This document shows positions 26,750 through 35,565 of a stretch of DNA of 64,000 bases, piece by piece. Location of the stretch: positions 15,452-79,451 of the forward strand of contig MKYF01000026.1 in assembly GCA_001914195.1 (NCBI GenBank). The letters are read 5' to 3'. The position numbers were made by a program, and so were the translations under genes. This stretch comes from Streptococcus mitis (GTDB lineage Bacteria; Bacillota; Bacilli; Lactobacillales; Streptococcaceae). The notes under the pieces are model-generated. The model searched no databases. It was not told the DNA's origin and saw only the letters and a list, made by a program, of their open reading frames with translations. The first letter of the stretch is position 1. Each line of letters opens with the position of its first letter.

Positions 26750-28132
26750 TTACTGGGCTTCTGGCATTTGTCGAACATCTACGAAACGCCCTGCAATAGC
26801 TGCCGCAGCTGCCATAGCTGGACTACAGAGATGAGTCTTAGCGCCAAAGCCTTGTCTGTCTTCAAAGTTTCGATTGCTGGTTGAGGCGCAGTGAACACCA
26901 TCAGGGACCTTGTCCGGATTCATCCCTAGGCACATGGAGCAACCCGGGTCTCTCCACTCAAAGCCAGCATCTAGAAAGACCTTGTCCAAGCCCAACTTCT
27001 CAGCAGCTCGTTTCACAGGACGAGAGCCTGGAACCACGATCGCTGTTAGATTGGGAGCAATTTTCTTTCCTTTGACAAATCTCGCAGCCAGTTGCAAGTC
27101 GCTGAGACGAGCATTGGTACAAGAACCGATAAAGATATAGCCTAGTTCAATATCAGCTGGCTTTTGACCAGGCTCCAAGTCCATGTAATTGTAGGCTCGT
27201 TCATCATTCATATCCTTAATTTCTGGGAAACTACTGTCAAAGTCAACGCCCATAGCAGGGGTGGTTCCCCAGGTCACCATAGGAGCAAGGTCTGAGACAT
27301 CCATCTGGATAACCTTATCATAAACGGCATCCTCATCACTGATAATTGTTTTCCAATCCGCCACAGCCTCTTCAATGTCCTCTGGAACACATTCTCGTCC
27401 CTTGAGATAATCATAGGTGGTTTGATCCGGATTCATAATCCCCATCTTAGATCCAAACTCGATGGACATATTGCAGATGGTCATTCGCTCTTCCATGCTC
27501 AGTGCATCAATAGCTTGTCCACGATATTCCACGACATAACCAACACCACAAGCAACGCCGTACTTGGCAATCAAGGCTAAAATGAAATCCTTGGAATAAA
27601 CTCCTTTTTGAGGGACACCTGTGAATTCTACCAACATTTTCTTGGGTTTAACCTGCCATAGGGTTTGGGTAGCAAAGACATGCTCCACCTCACTGGTCCC
27701 AATTCCAAAGGCGATTGCTCCGAAAGCTCCGTGGGTTGCCGTATGGCTATCCCCACAGACGATGAATTTCCCTGGTTGGGTTCGTCCTGTTTCTGGACCA
27801 ACCATATGAACGATTCCTTGCTTTTCAGAACCGTGGGCCGCATGCTCAATTCCAAACTCTTCAACATTTTCAGCCAGCTTATCAATTTGAGCCTTGGAAA
27901 TCACATCTCGAATATCATAGATATTGACCGTCGGGACGTTGTGGTCAAAGGTTCCAAATGTCAAGTCTGGTCGTCTCAATCTGCGTCCTGCATCTCGCAA
28001 TCCTTGAAAGGCTTGCGGACTGGTCACTTCATGAATATAGTGCTGATCCACATACATGAGTTGGGGCTGCCCCTCTTCTCCTGTGATGACATGACGGTCC
28101 CATAATTTATCAAAAATCGATTTTCCTGCCAT
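26750..28132 (-). CDS. leuC: 3-isopropylmalate dehydratase large subunit
   Basis: 4Fe-4S dehydratase subunit pairing with LeuD. The 460 residues carry the aconitase-family signatures: VGPETGRTQPGKFIVCGDSHTATHGAFG, the cluster cysteine in IFIGSCTNARLSDL, and the CSMCLGMNPD pair of cysteines near residue 412. It lies between the DUF1294 gene (3 bases) and leuD. Full length and intact. Confidence 0.97.
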   Translation of the reverse strand: MAGKSIFDKLWDRHVITGEEGQPQLMYVDQHYIHEVTSPQAFQGLRDAGRRLRRPDLTFGTFDHNVPTVNIYDIRDVISKAQIDKLAENVEEFGIEHAAHGSEKQGIVHMVGPETGRTQPGKFIVCGDSHTATHGAFGAIAFGIGTSEVEHVFATQTLWQVKPKKMLVEFTGVPQKGVYSKDFILALIAKYGVACGVGYVVEYRGQAIDALSMEERMTICNMSIEFGSKMGIMNPDQTTYDYLKGRECVPEDIEEAVADWKTIISDEDAVYDKVIQMDVSDLAPMVTWGTTPAMGVDFDSSFPEIKDMNDERAYNYMDLEPGQKPADIELGYIFIGSCTNARLSDLQLAARFVKGKKIAPNLTAIVVPGSRPVKRAAEKLGLDKVFLDAGFEWRDPGCSMCLGMNPDKVPDGVHCASTSNRNFEDRQGFGAKTHLCSPAMAAAAAIAGRFVDVRQMPEAQ

Positions 28133-28135
28133 CCT

Positions 28136-28405
28136 TTACCTCCAAATAACATATAAGGCTATTAGTGTAGTCACCATCCCAAGAAACCAAACTGTTTTAA
28201 AATACCATTTTCTAGTCTTGTGGTGAAAAGCGATTCCTGCTAACCAAGCACCAAAACCACCACAAGTAAGAGCTAAAATGAGTAAGATTTTCTCTGGGAT
28301 TCGCCACGTACGTCTCCTTGCCTTAGATTTGTCAATGTCATAAATGATGAAAATCATGACATTCCAAATCAAGAGGGCAAGAGTAATTTTTTCGTCTAAC
28401 TTCAT
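28136..28405 (-). CDS. DUF1294 small membrane protein within the leu operon
   Basis: An 89-residue membrane protein with about three hydrophobic segments and the DUF1294 features YDIDKSKARRRTWRIPE and LTCGGFGAWLAGIAFHHKTRKWYF. Function unknown. Its start overlaps the leuB stop by four bases (ATGA) and it ends three bases before leuC, so it is co-translated in the middle of the leucine genes. In many bacteria DUF1294 stands alone or follows a cold-shock domain; here it is embedded in the operon. Confidence 0.85.
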   Translation of the reverse strand: MKLDEKITLALLIWNVMIFIIYDIDKSKARRRTWRIPEKILLILALTCGGFGAWLAGIAFHHKTRKWYFKTVWFLGMVTTLIALYVIWR

Positions 28406-29439
28406 AACCTTGCAATAATCGCTTCCGTCATTTCCTTGGTCGAAGCCTGTCCTCCTATATCTCTCGTTAAAATTCCAGCTGCCAAGCTTGCCTCAACAGC
28501 ACGCTCGATACGCTCTGCATCCTCATAACGTCCAAAGCTGTCTCTCAGCATCATGGCCATTGATAAAATCATGGAGATAGGATTGGCAATTCCTTGACCA
28601 GCAATATCAGGTGCTGAACCGTGAATAGGTTCATAGAGACTTGGTCCATTTTTAGAATGACTGGCTGATGGCATAACCCCAAGTGTGCCAGATAGAACGC
28701 TTGATTCATCAGAGAGAATATCTCCAAAAAGATTCTCCGTTACAATAACATCAAACTTGGAAGGATTGGTAATCATAAGCATAGCGGCTGAGTCCACCAG
28801 CTGGTGTTCCAAGGTCACATCTGGGAAATCCTGTGCGACCTTCTCAGCTACTTTCCGCCAGAGTTTTGAGGTCGCTAGAACATTTTGCTTATCGATACTA
28901 GTAACGATTTTTCTGCGATTTCTTGCAATTTCAAAGGCTTTGCGAATAATCCGCTCCACTTCCTCATAGCTATAGTCGTTGATATCACGCGCTTTTCTTT
29001 CTTCAAGAATATGATCCCCAAAGTAAATCCCTCCTGTCAACTCACGCACTACGACAAAGTCTACACCAGCAATTCGTTCTGGTTTGAGTGGTGACAAATG
29101 CTTGAGACTGTCAAAGATTTTTACAGGGCGAATATTAGCGTAAAGATTGAGTTCCTTACGGAGAGCCAGCAAGCCTTGTTCAGGCCGAACCGTTGCACTA
29201 TCATACCGGGGACTACCGATAGCCGCTAGGAGAATGGCATCTGCTTCTCTACTTGCCTTGAGGGTTTCATCAGGTAAGGGATGCCCTGCAGCATCAATAC
29301 CTGCACCTCCAAAAGGTCGTCTGTCTATTTCATAGACAAAGCCTGTTTTTTTAGCTAGAGCCTCCAGAACTTCTAAACCAGCCTCCATGATTTCTGGGCC
29401 AATTCCGTCCCCTGCTAGAGCTACTATTTTCTTTGTCAT
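28402..29439 (-). CDS. leuB: 3-isopropylmalate dehydrogenase
   Basis: Oxidative decarboxylation of 3-isopropylmalate with NAD. The 345 residues show the isopropylmalate/isocitrate dehydrogenase fold: VALAGDGIGPEIMEAG, the substrate region VVRELTGGIYFG, KQNVLATSKLWR, and the metal/NAD signature NLFGDILSDESSVLSGTLG. Full length. Eleven bases after leuA. Confidence 0.97.
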   Translation of the reverse strand: MTKKIVALAGDGIGPEIMEAGLEVLEALAKKTGFVYEIDRRPFGGAGIDAAGHPLPDETLKASREADAILLAAIGSPRYDSATVRPEQGLLALRKELNLYANIRPVKIFDSLKHLSPLKPERIAGVDFVVVRELTGGIYFGDHILEERKARDINDYSYEEVERIIRKAFEIARNRRKIVTSIDKQNVLATSKLWRKVAEKVAQDFPDVTLEHQLVDSAAMLMITNPSKFDVIVTENLFGDILSDESSVLSGTLGVMPSASHSKNGPSLYEPIHGSAPDIAGQGIANPISMILSMAMMLRDSFGRYEDAERIERAVEASLAAGILTRDIGGQASTKEMTEAIIARL

Positions 29440-29450
29440 AGCCTTCTCCT

Positions 29451-31013
29451 TTACACACTAGGCATGTCGCGATAGGAAACACTACGTCCCATCTCACCAG
29501 CATTCTCTTTTTGAACAAAGGTATTAGCATTGATGTAGGCAATAGCCGAAGCCTTCAACACATCGAAATCAAGACCTGCTGCGTTAAAGATGGTTTCTGT
29601 ATCTCTGTTTTCAACAGTGACCAAGACCCGAGCTTGGGCATCAATTCCATCTGTCACCGCGTCAATAGTGTAAGACACCAAGCGGACGGATTGGTTAAAG
29701 AACTTATCGATAGCGTTAAAGATTGCTTCAACGGAACCTTGCCCTGTCGCATTAAATTCGACCTTCTCACCATCCATATTAGCCAGGCTAACGATTGCTT
29801 CGATGTCATTATCCGCATGAGTTTGCAGTTGTAAATCATCAAAATGGAAGCCTTCTGGATTTTCAACCATAGTTCCAGCTACCAGCGCACGAATATCTGC
29901 ATCTGTGATTTCTTGCTTCTTGTCTGCCAGAGCCTTGAACTTAGCAAAGAGTGGTTTGATATCCTCTTCTGTAAAATCTAGGGCCAATTCTCTTAGTTTC
30001 TCAACAAAGGCATGGCGACCAGACAATTTTCCAAGTGGGAGACTATTACTCTTGACACCGACCAATTCAGGAGTGATGATTTCATAGGTAAGAGGATTTT
30101 TAAGGACTCCGTCTTGGTGAATACCAGATTCGTGAGAAAAGGCATTGCCACCAACCACAGCCTTGTTTTTAGGAACTGGAATACCAGAGAAGCGAGAAAC
30201 CATTTCTGACGTATTGATGGTCTCATTTAGGACAATACTAGTTTCTGCTTGGTAGTAATCTTGACGAATATTGAGAGCCACTGCTATTTCTTCCAAAGCA
30301 GCATTTCCAGCTCGCTCACCAATACCGTTGATAGTTCCTTCGACACGTCCTGCCCCATTCTTGACAGCAGCAAGGCTATTAGCCACTGCCATTCCAAGAT
30401 CATCATGACAGTGAGGCGAATAGATGATCTGACGATCCGTCTTGACATTCTCAATCAGGTATTTGAAGATGGCACCATATTCCTCTGGTGTAGTAAATCC
30501 TACCGTGTCAGGGATATTGATATAAGTTGCACCTGCATCAACCGCTGTTTGAACAACTTGTAAGAGGAAATCCAACTCTGTTCTAGTCGCATCCTCAGGA
30601 GAGAATTCGACCACTTCAAACTTAGAACGGGCATAAGAAACATGCTCCTTAATAGCTTCCAAAATCTCTTGCTTGCTCTTATTGAGCTTATACTTGCGGT
30701 GAATCGGACTGGTAGCAATAAAGACGTGAACTTGTGGATACTTGGCGTCTTTGAGGGCCTCATAACAAGCATCGATATCAGACTTGACAGAGCGTGCCAA
30801 GCCAGTCACCGCTGTTTTCTTCAAGGCCTTAGCAATCTCCTGAACTGCCGTAAATGAGTCTGGGCTAGCCGCTGGAAAACCAGCTTCGATGGCTGAAATG
30901 CCCCATTTCTCCAGCTGCCTTGCAATGGCAATTTTTTCCTTGATTGAAAAATTAACACCAGGTGTCTGCTCTCCATCCCGAAGGCTGGTATCTAGAAATT
31001 CAACTGTTCTCAT
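29451..31013 (-). CDS. leuA: 2-isopropylmalate synthase
   Basis: First committed step of leucine biosynthesis (2-ketoisovalerate plus acetyl-CoA). The 520 residues show the HMGL-like barrel signature FLDTSLRDGEQTPGVNFS at the N-terminus, HCHDDLGMAVANSLAA, NGIGERAGNAALEE, and a C-terminal regulatory LeuA-dimer domain (about 390-510) for leucine feedback inhibition. It is full length and uninterrupted. An AAAAGGGGAA ribosome site lies before the ATG; an attenuator precedes it. Confidence 0.97.
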   Translation of the reverse strand: MRTVEFLDTSLRDGEQTPGVNFSIKEKIAIARQLEKWGISAIEAGFPAASPDSFTAVQEIAKALKKTAVTGLARSVKSDIDACYEALKDAKYPQVHVFIATSPIHRKYKLNKSKQEILEAIKEHVSYARSKFEVVEFSPEDATRTELDFLLQVVQTAVDAGATYINIPDTVGFTTPEEYGAIFKYLIENVKTDRQIIYSPHCHDDLGMAVANSLAAVKNGAGRVEGTINGIGERAGNAALEEIAVALNIRQDYYQAETSIVLNETINTSEMVSRFSGIPVPKNKAVVGGNAFSHESGIHQDGVLKNPLTYEIITPELVGVKSNSLPLGKLSGRHAFVEKLRELALDFTEEDIKPLFAKFKALADKKQEITDADIRALVAGTMVENPEGFHFDDLQLQTHADNDIEAIVSLANMDGEKVEFNATGQGSVEAIFNAIDKFFNQSVRLVSYTIDAVTDGIDAQARVLVTVENRDTETIFNAAGLDFDVLKASAIAYINANTFVQKENAGEMGRSVSYRDMPSV

Positions 31014-31043
31014 AAGATTTCCCCTTTTCCAAATGTGGTTTTT

Positions 31044-31130
31044 AAAAAAACATCTCGCTTAGAAGTCCAAGCGAGATGTTGATTCACTCCCGCTTGGTAA
31101 GCCAAACAGGACTAATGCTTTTTGCACTAG
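31044..31130 (-). promoter_or_regulatory. Leucine attenuator (competing antiterminator and terminator)
   Basis: The leuA leader RNA holds four pairing segments. CUAGUGC/GCAUUAG (31112-31130) overlaps the leader-peptide stop. CCUGUUUGG (31102-31110) can pair with CCAAGCGGG (31089-31097). The CCAAGCG part (31091-31097) can instead pair with CGCUUGG (31067-31073), which is the left arm of the intrinsic terminator (31049-31080, stem AACATCTCGCTT with T-run 31044-31050). Ribosome stalling on the Leu codons would choose between the forms. This is ribosome-mediated attenuation, not a T-box: no AGGGTGGNACCGCG element is present. Confidence 0.82.
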
Positions 31131-31180
31131 CCCGAGTACCTCAACAACAAAGCAAATTGATTAAACTTAGCTGTTCTCAT
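31127..31180 (-). CDS. leuL: Leucine operon leader peptide
   Basis: A 17-residue peptide, MRTAKFNQFALLLRYSG, with three consecutive leucine codons (all TTG) at positions 11-13, a canonical GAAGGAG ribosome site eight bases upstream, and a stop immediately before the attenuator helices. Stalling at the Leu run when charged tRNA-Leu is scarce would prevent terminator formation and allow leuABCD transcription. Too short for gene callers. Confidence 0.85.
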   Translation of the reverse strand: MRTAKFNQFALLLRYSG

Positions 31181-31216
31181 GTTTGACTTTCTCCTTCGTT
31201 TGATATCTTGTTTAGT

Positions 31217-31245
31217 ATTTTAGCATAGGCAAAGGCACTTGTCAA
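31217..31245 (-). promoter_or_regulatory. Promoter of the leu operon
   Basis: Minus-strand TTGACA (31240-31245), 17-base spacer, TAAAAT (31217-31222) preceded by TGC (extended -10), just upstream of the leader peptide ribosome site. Confidence 0.85.
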
Positions 31246-31317
31246 GAAAAAATCAAATATTTTCTGAAAATTTCTTCAGTATAGAATATTTAGCTAATTG
31301 AAAATTATTGAAATGTT

Positions 31318-31974
31318 TCATTTTTTAGAAGTTAAGTTCCAACTTTTTTCTATCAATTCTAGTACTTCTTCATCTGATAAAGTATCATCAAGCGCCACAC
31401 TAATCCAGTAACGTTTATTCATATGAAAAGCTGGATAAATGCCCTTTTGTGAAAGCAGATCCACTACTTGATCATGTTTGAGGTTGACTGCTTCGACTAG
31501 ACCTTCTCTAACCTTTTCCAGCTTATCCCAAGAGATTCTCATCAAGACGGCATACCACTTTTTATTACTTTCATGTCTTAACACTGCCGTATTAGGAGAT
31601 TTCTCCCACAGATATTCCAACTGATTACCATATTTTTCCTGAATCTGAGTCATGATTCGCTTAGTCTGAGGGCAGATAAAATCTTGCACATCAAAACAAG
31701 CCTTCCGAATTTGGTAAAGAATCTCCATACAAGCCTCACGAACACTTGCGACAAAACTTCCTCTCATGCTTTCCATATGGACTTGAGGATAGAGGTCACC
31801 AGTCTCTTGGTCAAAGACTTGAAAGGACACATCATCAGAGATGATGAATACAGTCATGATGAAGTCACCCTGTAAAATCTGGCAACTATAGGTCCAGACT
31901 TCCCCATTTTTTACAAAACCATAGGCACGAGCCTTTTCTTGATTAAACTGATAGGATTTAAAAATTTCAAACAT
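31318..31974 (-). CDS. MmcQ/YjbR-family protein
   Basis: A 218-residue cytoplasmic protein. The C-terminal half (about 100-215: KWYAVLMRISWDKL, VNLKHDQVVDLLSQKGIYPAFHMNKRYWISVALDD) is a MmcQ/YjbR domain with the double-wing CyaY-like fold. The N-terminal half (MFEIFKSYQFNQEKARAYGF...) is an additional domain seen in longer family members. Some family members are called DNA-binding, but the function is unresolved. The ribosome site is weak, and a hairpin separates it from cutC. Confidence 0.75.
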   Translation of the reverse strand: MFEIFKSYQFNQEKARAYGFVKNGEVWTYSCQILQGDFIMTVFIISDDVSFQVFDQETGDLYPQVHMESMRGSFVASVREACMEILYQIRKACFDVQDFICPQTKRIMTQIQEKYGNQLEYLWEKSPNTAVLRHESNKKWYAVLMRISWDKLEKVREGLVEAVNLKHDQVVDLLSQKGIYPAFHMNKRYWISVALDDTLSDEEVLELIEKSWNLTSKK

Positions 31975-31979
31975 AAGTG

Positions 31980-32006
31980 AAAACTGCTACCAAAAGCTAG
32001 CAGTTC
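31980..32006 (-). terminator. Hairpin after cutC
   Basis: Minus-strand stem AACTGCTA / TAGCAGTT-type (31982-32005) followed only by TTTTC; a weak terminator or attenuator between cutC and the MmcQ-like gene. Confidence 0.45.
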
Positions 32007-32017
32007 CTTTCTATTTT

Positions 32018-32650
32018 TTAAAAGACAACCTTGGTTCCGTGCAATTGTGTCACGCCCAGCTGGTCGATAAAGGTCTGACGGTTGTCAAGGTCAATCCCCC
32101 CACCTGGTAGAATTTCAATTTTACCTTTAACGTGCTCCAAAATTCTGTGATAGTGAGCAAAACGTTTGTCTAGTGAATCGCCAGACACACCAGCACGAGT
32201 TAGGATACGAGCGACTCCAGCTTGACTAAGCCAGTCAATAGCTTCTAGTTGATCATCATCACTCAATTCATCAAAGGCCATGTGGAAGACAATTTTCATT
32301 CCTTTTGATGCAGTAATTAACTTTTCAAGATTAGGCTTATCCAACTTCTTATCAGCAGTTAAAGCACCAAAAACAACCCCTTGACTTCCAGCCTGAGCAG
32401 TCATCCGAATATCTTCTAGCATAATTGCAATTTCCATATCATTATAGACAAAGTCGCCACCACGTGGACGAATCATGGTCATGATGGTCGTATCGTAGTT
32501 AGCTGCCAATTCAACTGCTGCCTTGGTCACTCCATAGCTGGGCGTTGTCCCACCAACTGCTAGATTGTCACAGAGTTCGATTCGACGAGCTCCAGCCTGC
32601 ATCGCTTTTTCAAGCAAGGTCACATTTTCAGCACAAAATTCGTAAATCAT
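32018..32650 (-). CDS. cutC: CutC-family protein (copper homeostasis / (phospho)esterase fold)
   Basis: TIM-barrel protein of the CutC family, 210 residues. Visible family motifs are GARRIELCDNLAVGGTTPSYG near the N-terminus, IMTMIRPRGGDFVYND, and VFHMAFDELSDDDQLEAIDWL with ILPGGGID near the end. The copper-linked name comes from E. coli, while the biochemical role remains debated. AAGGAG precedes the ATG. Independently transcribed or followed weakly by the MmcQ-like gene. Confidence 0.9.
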   Translation of the reverse strand: MIYEFCAENVTLLEKAMQAGARRIELCDNLAVGGTTPSYGVTKAAVELAANYDTTIMTMIRPRGGDFVYNDMEIAIMLEDIRMTAQAGSQGVVFGALTADKKLDKPNLEKLITASKGMKIVFHMAFDELSDDDQLEAIDWLSQAGVARILTRAGVSGDSLDKRFAHYHRILEHVKGKIEILPGGGIDLDNRQTFIDQLGVTQLHGTKVVF

Positions 32651-32740
32651 TTGATTCTCCTTGAGTATTACTTTGAATTTATTATATCATATTGTTGTGA
32701 ATATGCTTTCATTTTTATCAAGGGAAATAGTTACTATTTT

Positions 32741-33100
32741 TTATTCTTTGTCTGGAATGACCTTGAAGAGATAATAAGTGATAAAGATGGTCAAGGCTCC
32801 TAGACCGATTTTGACCGGTAAAAGAGGGGCAAAATAAATAGAAATCCCCATCAAGATGTAGATGGATACGATGATTTTTTTCTTACGTTCACGCGCAATA
32901 GACTTAGTCTCCCGAAAATCAGCTACATATGTTTGATAGAGCTTGGTATGATAAAGCCAATCTTCGAAGCGCTTGGAACTTCTGGAGAAACAAGCAATAG
33001 ACAACAAAAGGAAAGGCGTTGTAGGCAATAAGGGTAAGACGACCCCAACAATAGCCAAGGCTAGTGATAAAAAACCAATAATTAGATAGATAAGACGCAT
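32741..33100 (-). CDS. YbaN-like DUF454 inner membrane protein
   Basis: A 119-residue protein with three to four hydrophobic segments; family features are IGFLSLALAIVGVVLPLLPTTPFLLLS and ACFSRSSKRFEDWLYHTKLY, the DUF454/YbaN core. Function unknown. Preceded by AGGAGA. It lies alone between the topA terminator and cutC. Confidence 0.85.
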   Translation of the reverse strand: MRLIYLIIGFLSLALAIVGVVLPLLPTTPFLLLSIACFSRSSKRFEDWLYHTKLYQTYVADFRETKSIARERKKKIIVSIYILMGISIYFAPLLPVKIGLGALTIFITYYLFKVIPDKE

Positions 33101-33166
33101 AACTTCTCCTAGTTAAAATAATCTTCTTCTAGTTTCGCATAAAATGATGAATTTTGTCAAGTTCTA

Positions 33167-33204
33167 ACCAAAAAGAGCCTGAAATTCACTTTCAGGACTC
33201 TCCT
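33167..33204 (-). terminator. Terminator of topA
   Basis: Minus-strand stem GAGTCCTGAAA / TTTCAGGCTC with T-run (33174-33201) directly after the topA stop. Confidence 0.85.
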
Positions 33205-33205
33205 C

Positions 33206-35293
33206 TTATTTAATCTTTTCTTCTTCGTAGTCACCCTTGATACAAACAACCTGCTTGCCACCACCACGGACTTTTTTCTCCATGAGGAAGTTGCCACATT
33301 TTGGACAGTCACGACCAACAGGTTTATCCCAAGAGGTAAATTCACATTCTGGATAGCGATTGCAACCATAGAAGAGGCGATTACGTTTGGTTTTACGTTC
33401 AATAATTTGTCCCTGATGACAACTTGGACACTCTACGCCGATTTCTTTCACGATTGCTTGGGTATGACGGCAGTCTGGGAAATTGCTACAAGCGTAGAAC
33501 TTACCAAAACGACCAAGTTTAATAACCATTGGACTGCCACACACTTCACAGTCAAATCCAGCTGGTTCATCCTTGATTTGGATTTTTTCCATTTCTTCTT
33601 CAGCCTTGGCGACTTCTTTAGAGAATGGTTTATAAAAAGCATCAATGACCCGTTGCCACTGCTCTTTTCCGACTTCGACATCATCTAGTTTGCCTTCCAT
33701 TTCAGCTGTAAAGGTCACGTTTACGATATCTGGGAAATATTCAACGATGAGCTTGTTAACAATTTCTCCCAACTCTGTTGGTTCAAAACGTTTGGCTGCA
33801 AGGCGAACATAATAACGTTTCTGAATAGTTTCAATGGTTGGTGCGTAGGTTGACGGACGGCCAACCCCATTTTCCTCCAAGGTCTTAATCAGTGTTGCTT
33901 CAGAATAACGAGCAGGCGGTTGAGTGAAATGTTGCTCTGGTTTGCTATTAACCTGCTTAACCACATCTCCAACAGCCATATCTGGTAACATCTTATTCTT
34001 ATCAGAATCATTATAAATGGCAAGATAACCATCGAACTTAACCTGACTGCCATTAGCAGCAAATTGAACACGATTTTGAGACAATTTAACAGCCATAGTA
34101 TCAAAGACAGCAGCTGTCATCTGGCTAGCCACAAAACGATTCCAGATAAGAGTATAAAGCTTGAGCTGATCCTTGTCCAGATATTTAGCAATACTTTCAG
34201 GTGTATTAAAAACGCTAGACGGACGAATAGCCTCATGGGCATCCTGAGCTCCAGAAGCATTTTTGACCTTGCTACCATGCTTAGAATACTTGCTACCAAA
34301 ACGATCCGTAATGAAACTTGCTGCTTCATTTTGCGCTACAGGACTAATACGAGTCGAATCGGTACGCATATAGGTAATCAAACCTTGAACACCAGAACCG
34401 ATATTAATCCCTTCATAGAGCTGTTGGGCAACCATCATAGTCTTTCGAGTACGGAAATTGATTTTATTGGCAGCATCCATCTGCATAGATGAAGTGGTAT
34501 AGGGTAAAGGAGCATTGCGTTTGCGCTCTTTCTTATCTACCTGATCCACTGAAAAGTCTTTACTAGTCAGACGAGACAAGACTTCCTTGACCTCATCATT
34601 GCTAGTCAGTTTCAACTTTTTGCCGTCTACTCCATAGAAGGAAGCCTGAAATTGCTTGGTTCCCTTTTTAAAGATACCATCAATTGTCCAGTATTCTTCA
34701 GGCTGAAAGGCATTGATTTCATTTTCACGATCAATGATTAACTTGAGCGCAATAGACTGAACGCGACCTGCTGACAAGCCCTTCTTGACCTTTTTCCACA
34801 AAATAGGCGAAATCGAATAGCCTACCAAGCGGTCCAGGACACGGCGTGCCTGTTGGGCATCGACCAAGTCCATATCAATCTTACGCGGTTCTTTAAAAGC
34901 ATTTTTGACAGCATCTTTGGTGATTTCATTGAAGACCACACGGTTGGCATCATTTTCATCCAAGTTGAGAATATGGGCCAAATGCCAAGAAATCGCTTCT
35001 CCTTCACGGTCCGGGTCACTCGCCAGAAAGACTTTATTAGCTTTTTTGGCTTCTTTTTTCAAGTCATTGATGAGAGGACCTTTTCCTCGGATATTGATAT
35101 ATTGCGGTTCATAATTATTTTCAATATCGACGGACATACTGGATTTCTTCAAATCCCTAATATGCCCGACACTGGCTAAAACCTTGTAGTTTCTGCCAAG
35201 ATATTTTTCAATCGTCTTGGCCTTAGCAGGCGACTCCACGATTACTAGATTTTTTTTAACTGTTGATTTTTTCTTTTTTGTTGCCGTAGCCAC
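33206..35293 (-). CDS. topA: DNA topoisomerase I
   Basis: Type IA enzyme that relaxes negative supercoils. The start is placed at the GTG at 35293 (protein ATATKKKKSTVKKN...), because AAAAGG lies just upstream and the longer TTG-started frame runs through that ribosome site; this gives 695 residues. Toprim domain begins LVIVESPAKAKTIEKYLG with DPDREGEA, the active-site tyrosine is in GLITYMRTDSTRIS (about 300), and three four-cysteine zinc motifs occupy the C-terminus (CEVC...CSNFPDC, CPSC...CNRYPEC, CPKC...C). Next gene upstream is dprA. Confidence 0.97.
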   Translation of the reverse strand: MATATKKKKSTVKKNLVIVESPAKAKTIEKYLGRNYKVLASVGHIRDLKKSSMSVDIENNYEPQYINIRGKGPLINDLKKEAKKANKVFLASDPDREGEAISWHLAHILNLDENDANRVVFNEITKDAVKNAFKEPRKIDMDLVDAQQARRVLDRLVGYSISPILWKKVKKGLSAGRVQSIALKLIIDRENEINAFQPEEYWTIDGIFKKGTKQFQASFYGVDGKKLKLTSNDEVKEVLSRLTSKDFSVDQVDKKERKRNAPLPYTTSSMQMDAANKINFRTRKTMMVAQQLYEGINIGSGVQGLITYMRTDSTRISPVAQNEAASFITDRFGSKYSKHGSKVKNASGAQDAHEAIRPSSVFNTPESIAKYLDKDQLKLYTLIWNRFVASQMTAAVFDTMAVKLSQNRVQFAANGSQVKFDGYLAIYNDSDKNKMLPDMAVGDVVKQVNSKPEQHFTQPPARYSEATLIKTLEENGVGRPSTYAPTIETIQKRYYVRLAAKRFEPTELGEIVNKLIVEYFPDIVNVTFTAEMEGKLDDVEVGKEQWQRVIDAFYKPFSKEVAKAEEEMEKIQIKDEPAGFDCEVCGSPMVIKLGRFGKFYACSNFPDCRHTQAIVKEIGVECPSCHQGQIIERKTKRNRLFYGCNRYPECEFTSWDKPVGRDCPKCGNFLMEKKVRGGGKQVVCIKGDYEEEKIK

Positions 35294-35411
35294 AGTATCA
35301 CACCTTTTCAAAGTAATAAACTTTATAAAGTGTAAACCATTTTGCCATAACTGTCAAGACTTAGCTCCAATATATAGAAGAAAAGTTTGTTTAGTAAGCG
35401 GACTTTCTTCT

Positions 35412-35565
35412 TATACTCAATGAAAATCAAAGAGCAAACTAGGAAACTAACCGCAGGTTGCTCAAAGCACTGCTTTGAGGTTGCAGATGAGACTGACGAA
35501 GTCAGTAACCATACCTACGGTAAGGTGAAGCTGACGTGGTTTGAAGAGATTTTCGAAGAGTATTA
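35412..35565 (+). repeat. BOX element (boxA-boxB-boxC type)
   Basis: Begins ATACTCAATGAAAATCAAAG, contains the inverted core GGTTGCTCAAAGCACTGCTTTGAGGTTGC and the GACTGACGAAGTCAGTAAC stem, and ends GAAGAGATTTTCGAAGAGTAT; about 154 bases. This is the BOX repeat of pneumococcus and relatives. Its right edge meets the stop codon of dprA (35563-35565). Confidence 0.9.

Noticed and set aside
31014..31180. T-box riboswitch for leuA
   Set aside because: No T-box AGGGUGGNACCGCG or Stem I specifier layout; the leader peptide and overlapping stems explain the region better.
35294..35311. TTG start of topA six codons upstream
   Set aside because: The bases overlap the AAAAGG ribosome site for the GTG at 35293, and the GTG start gives the family length.
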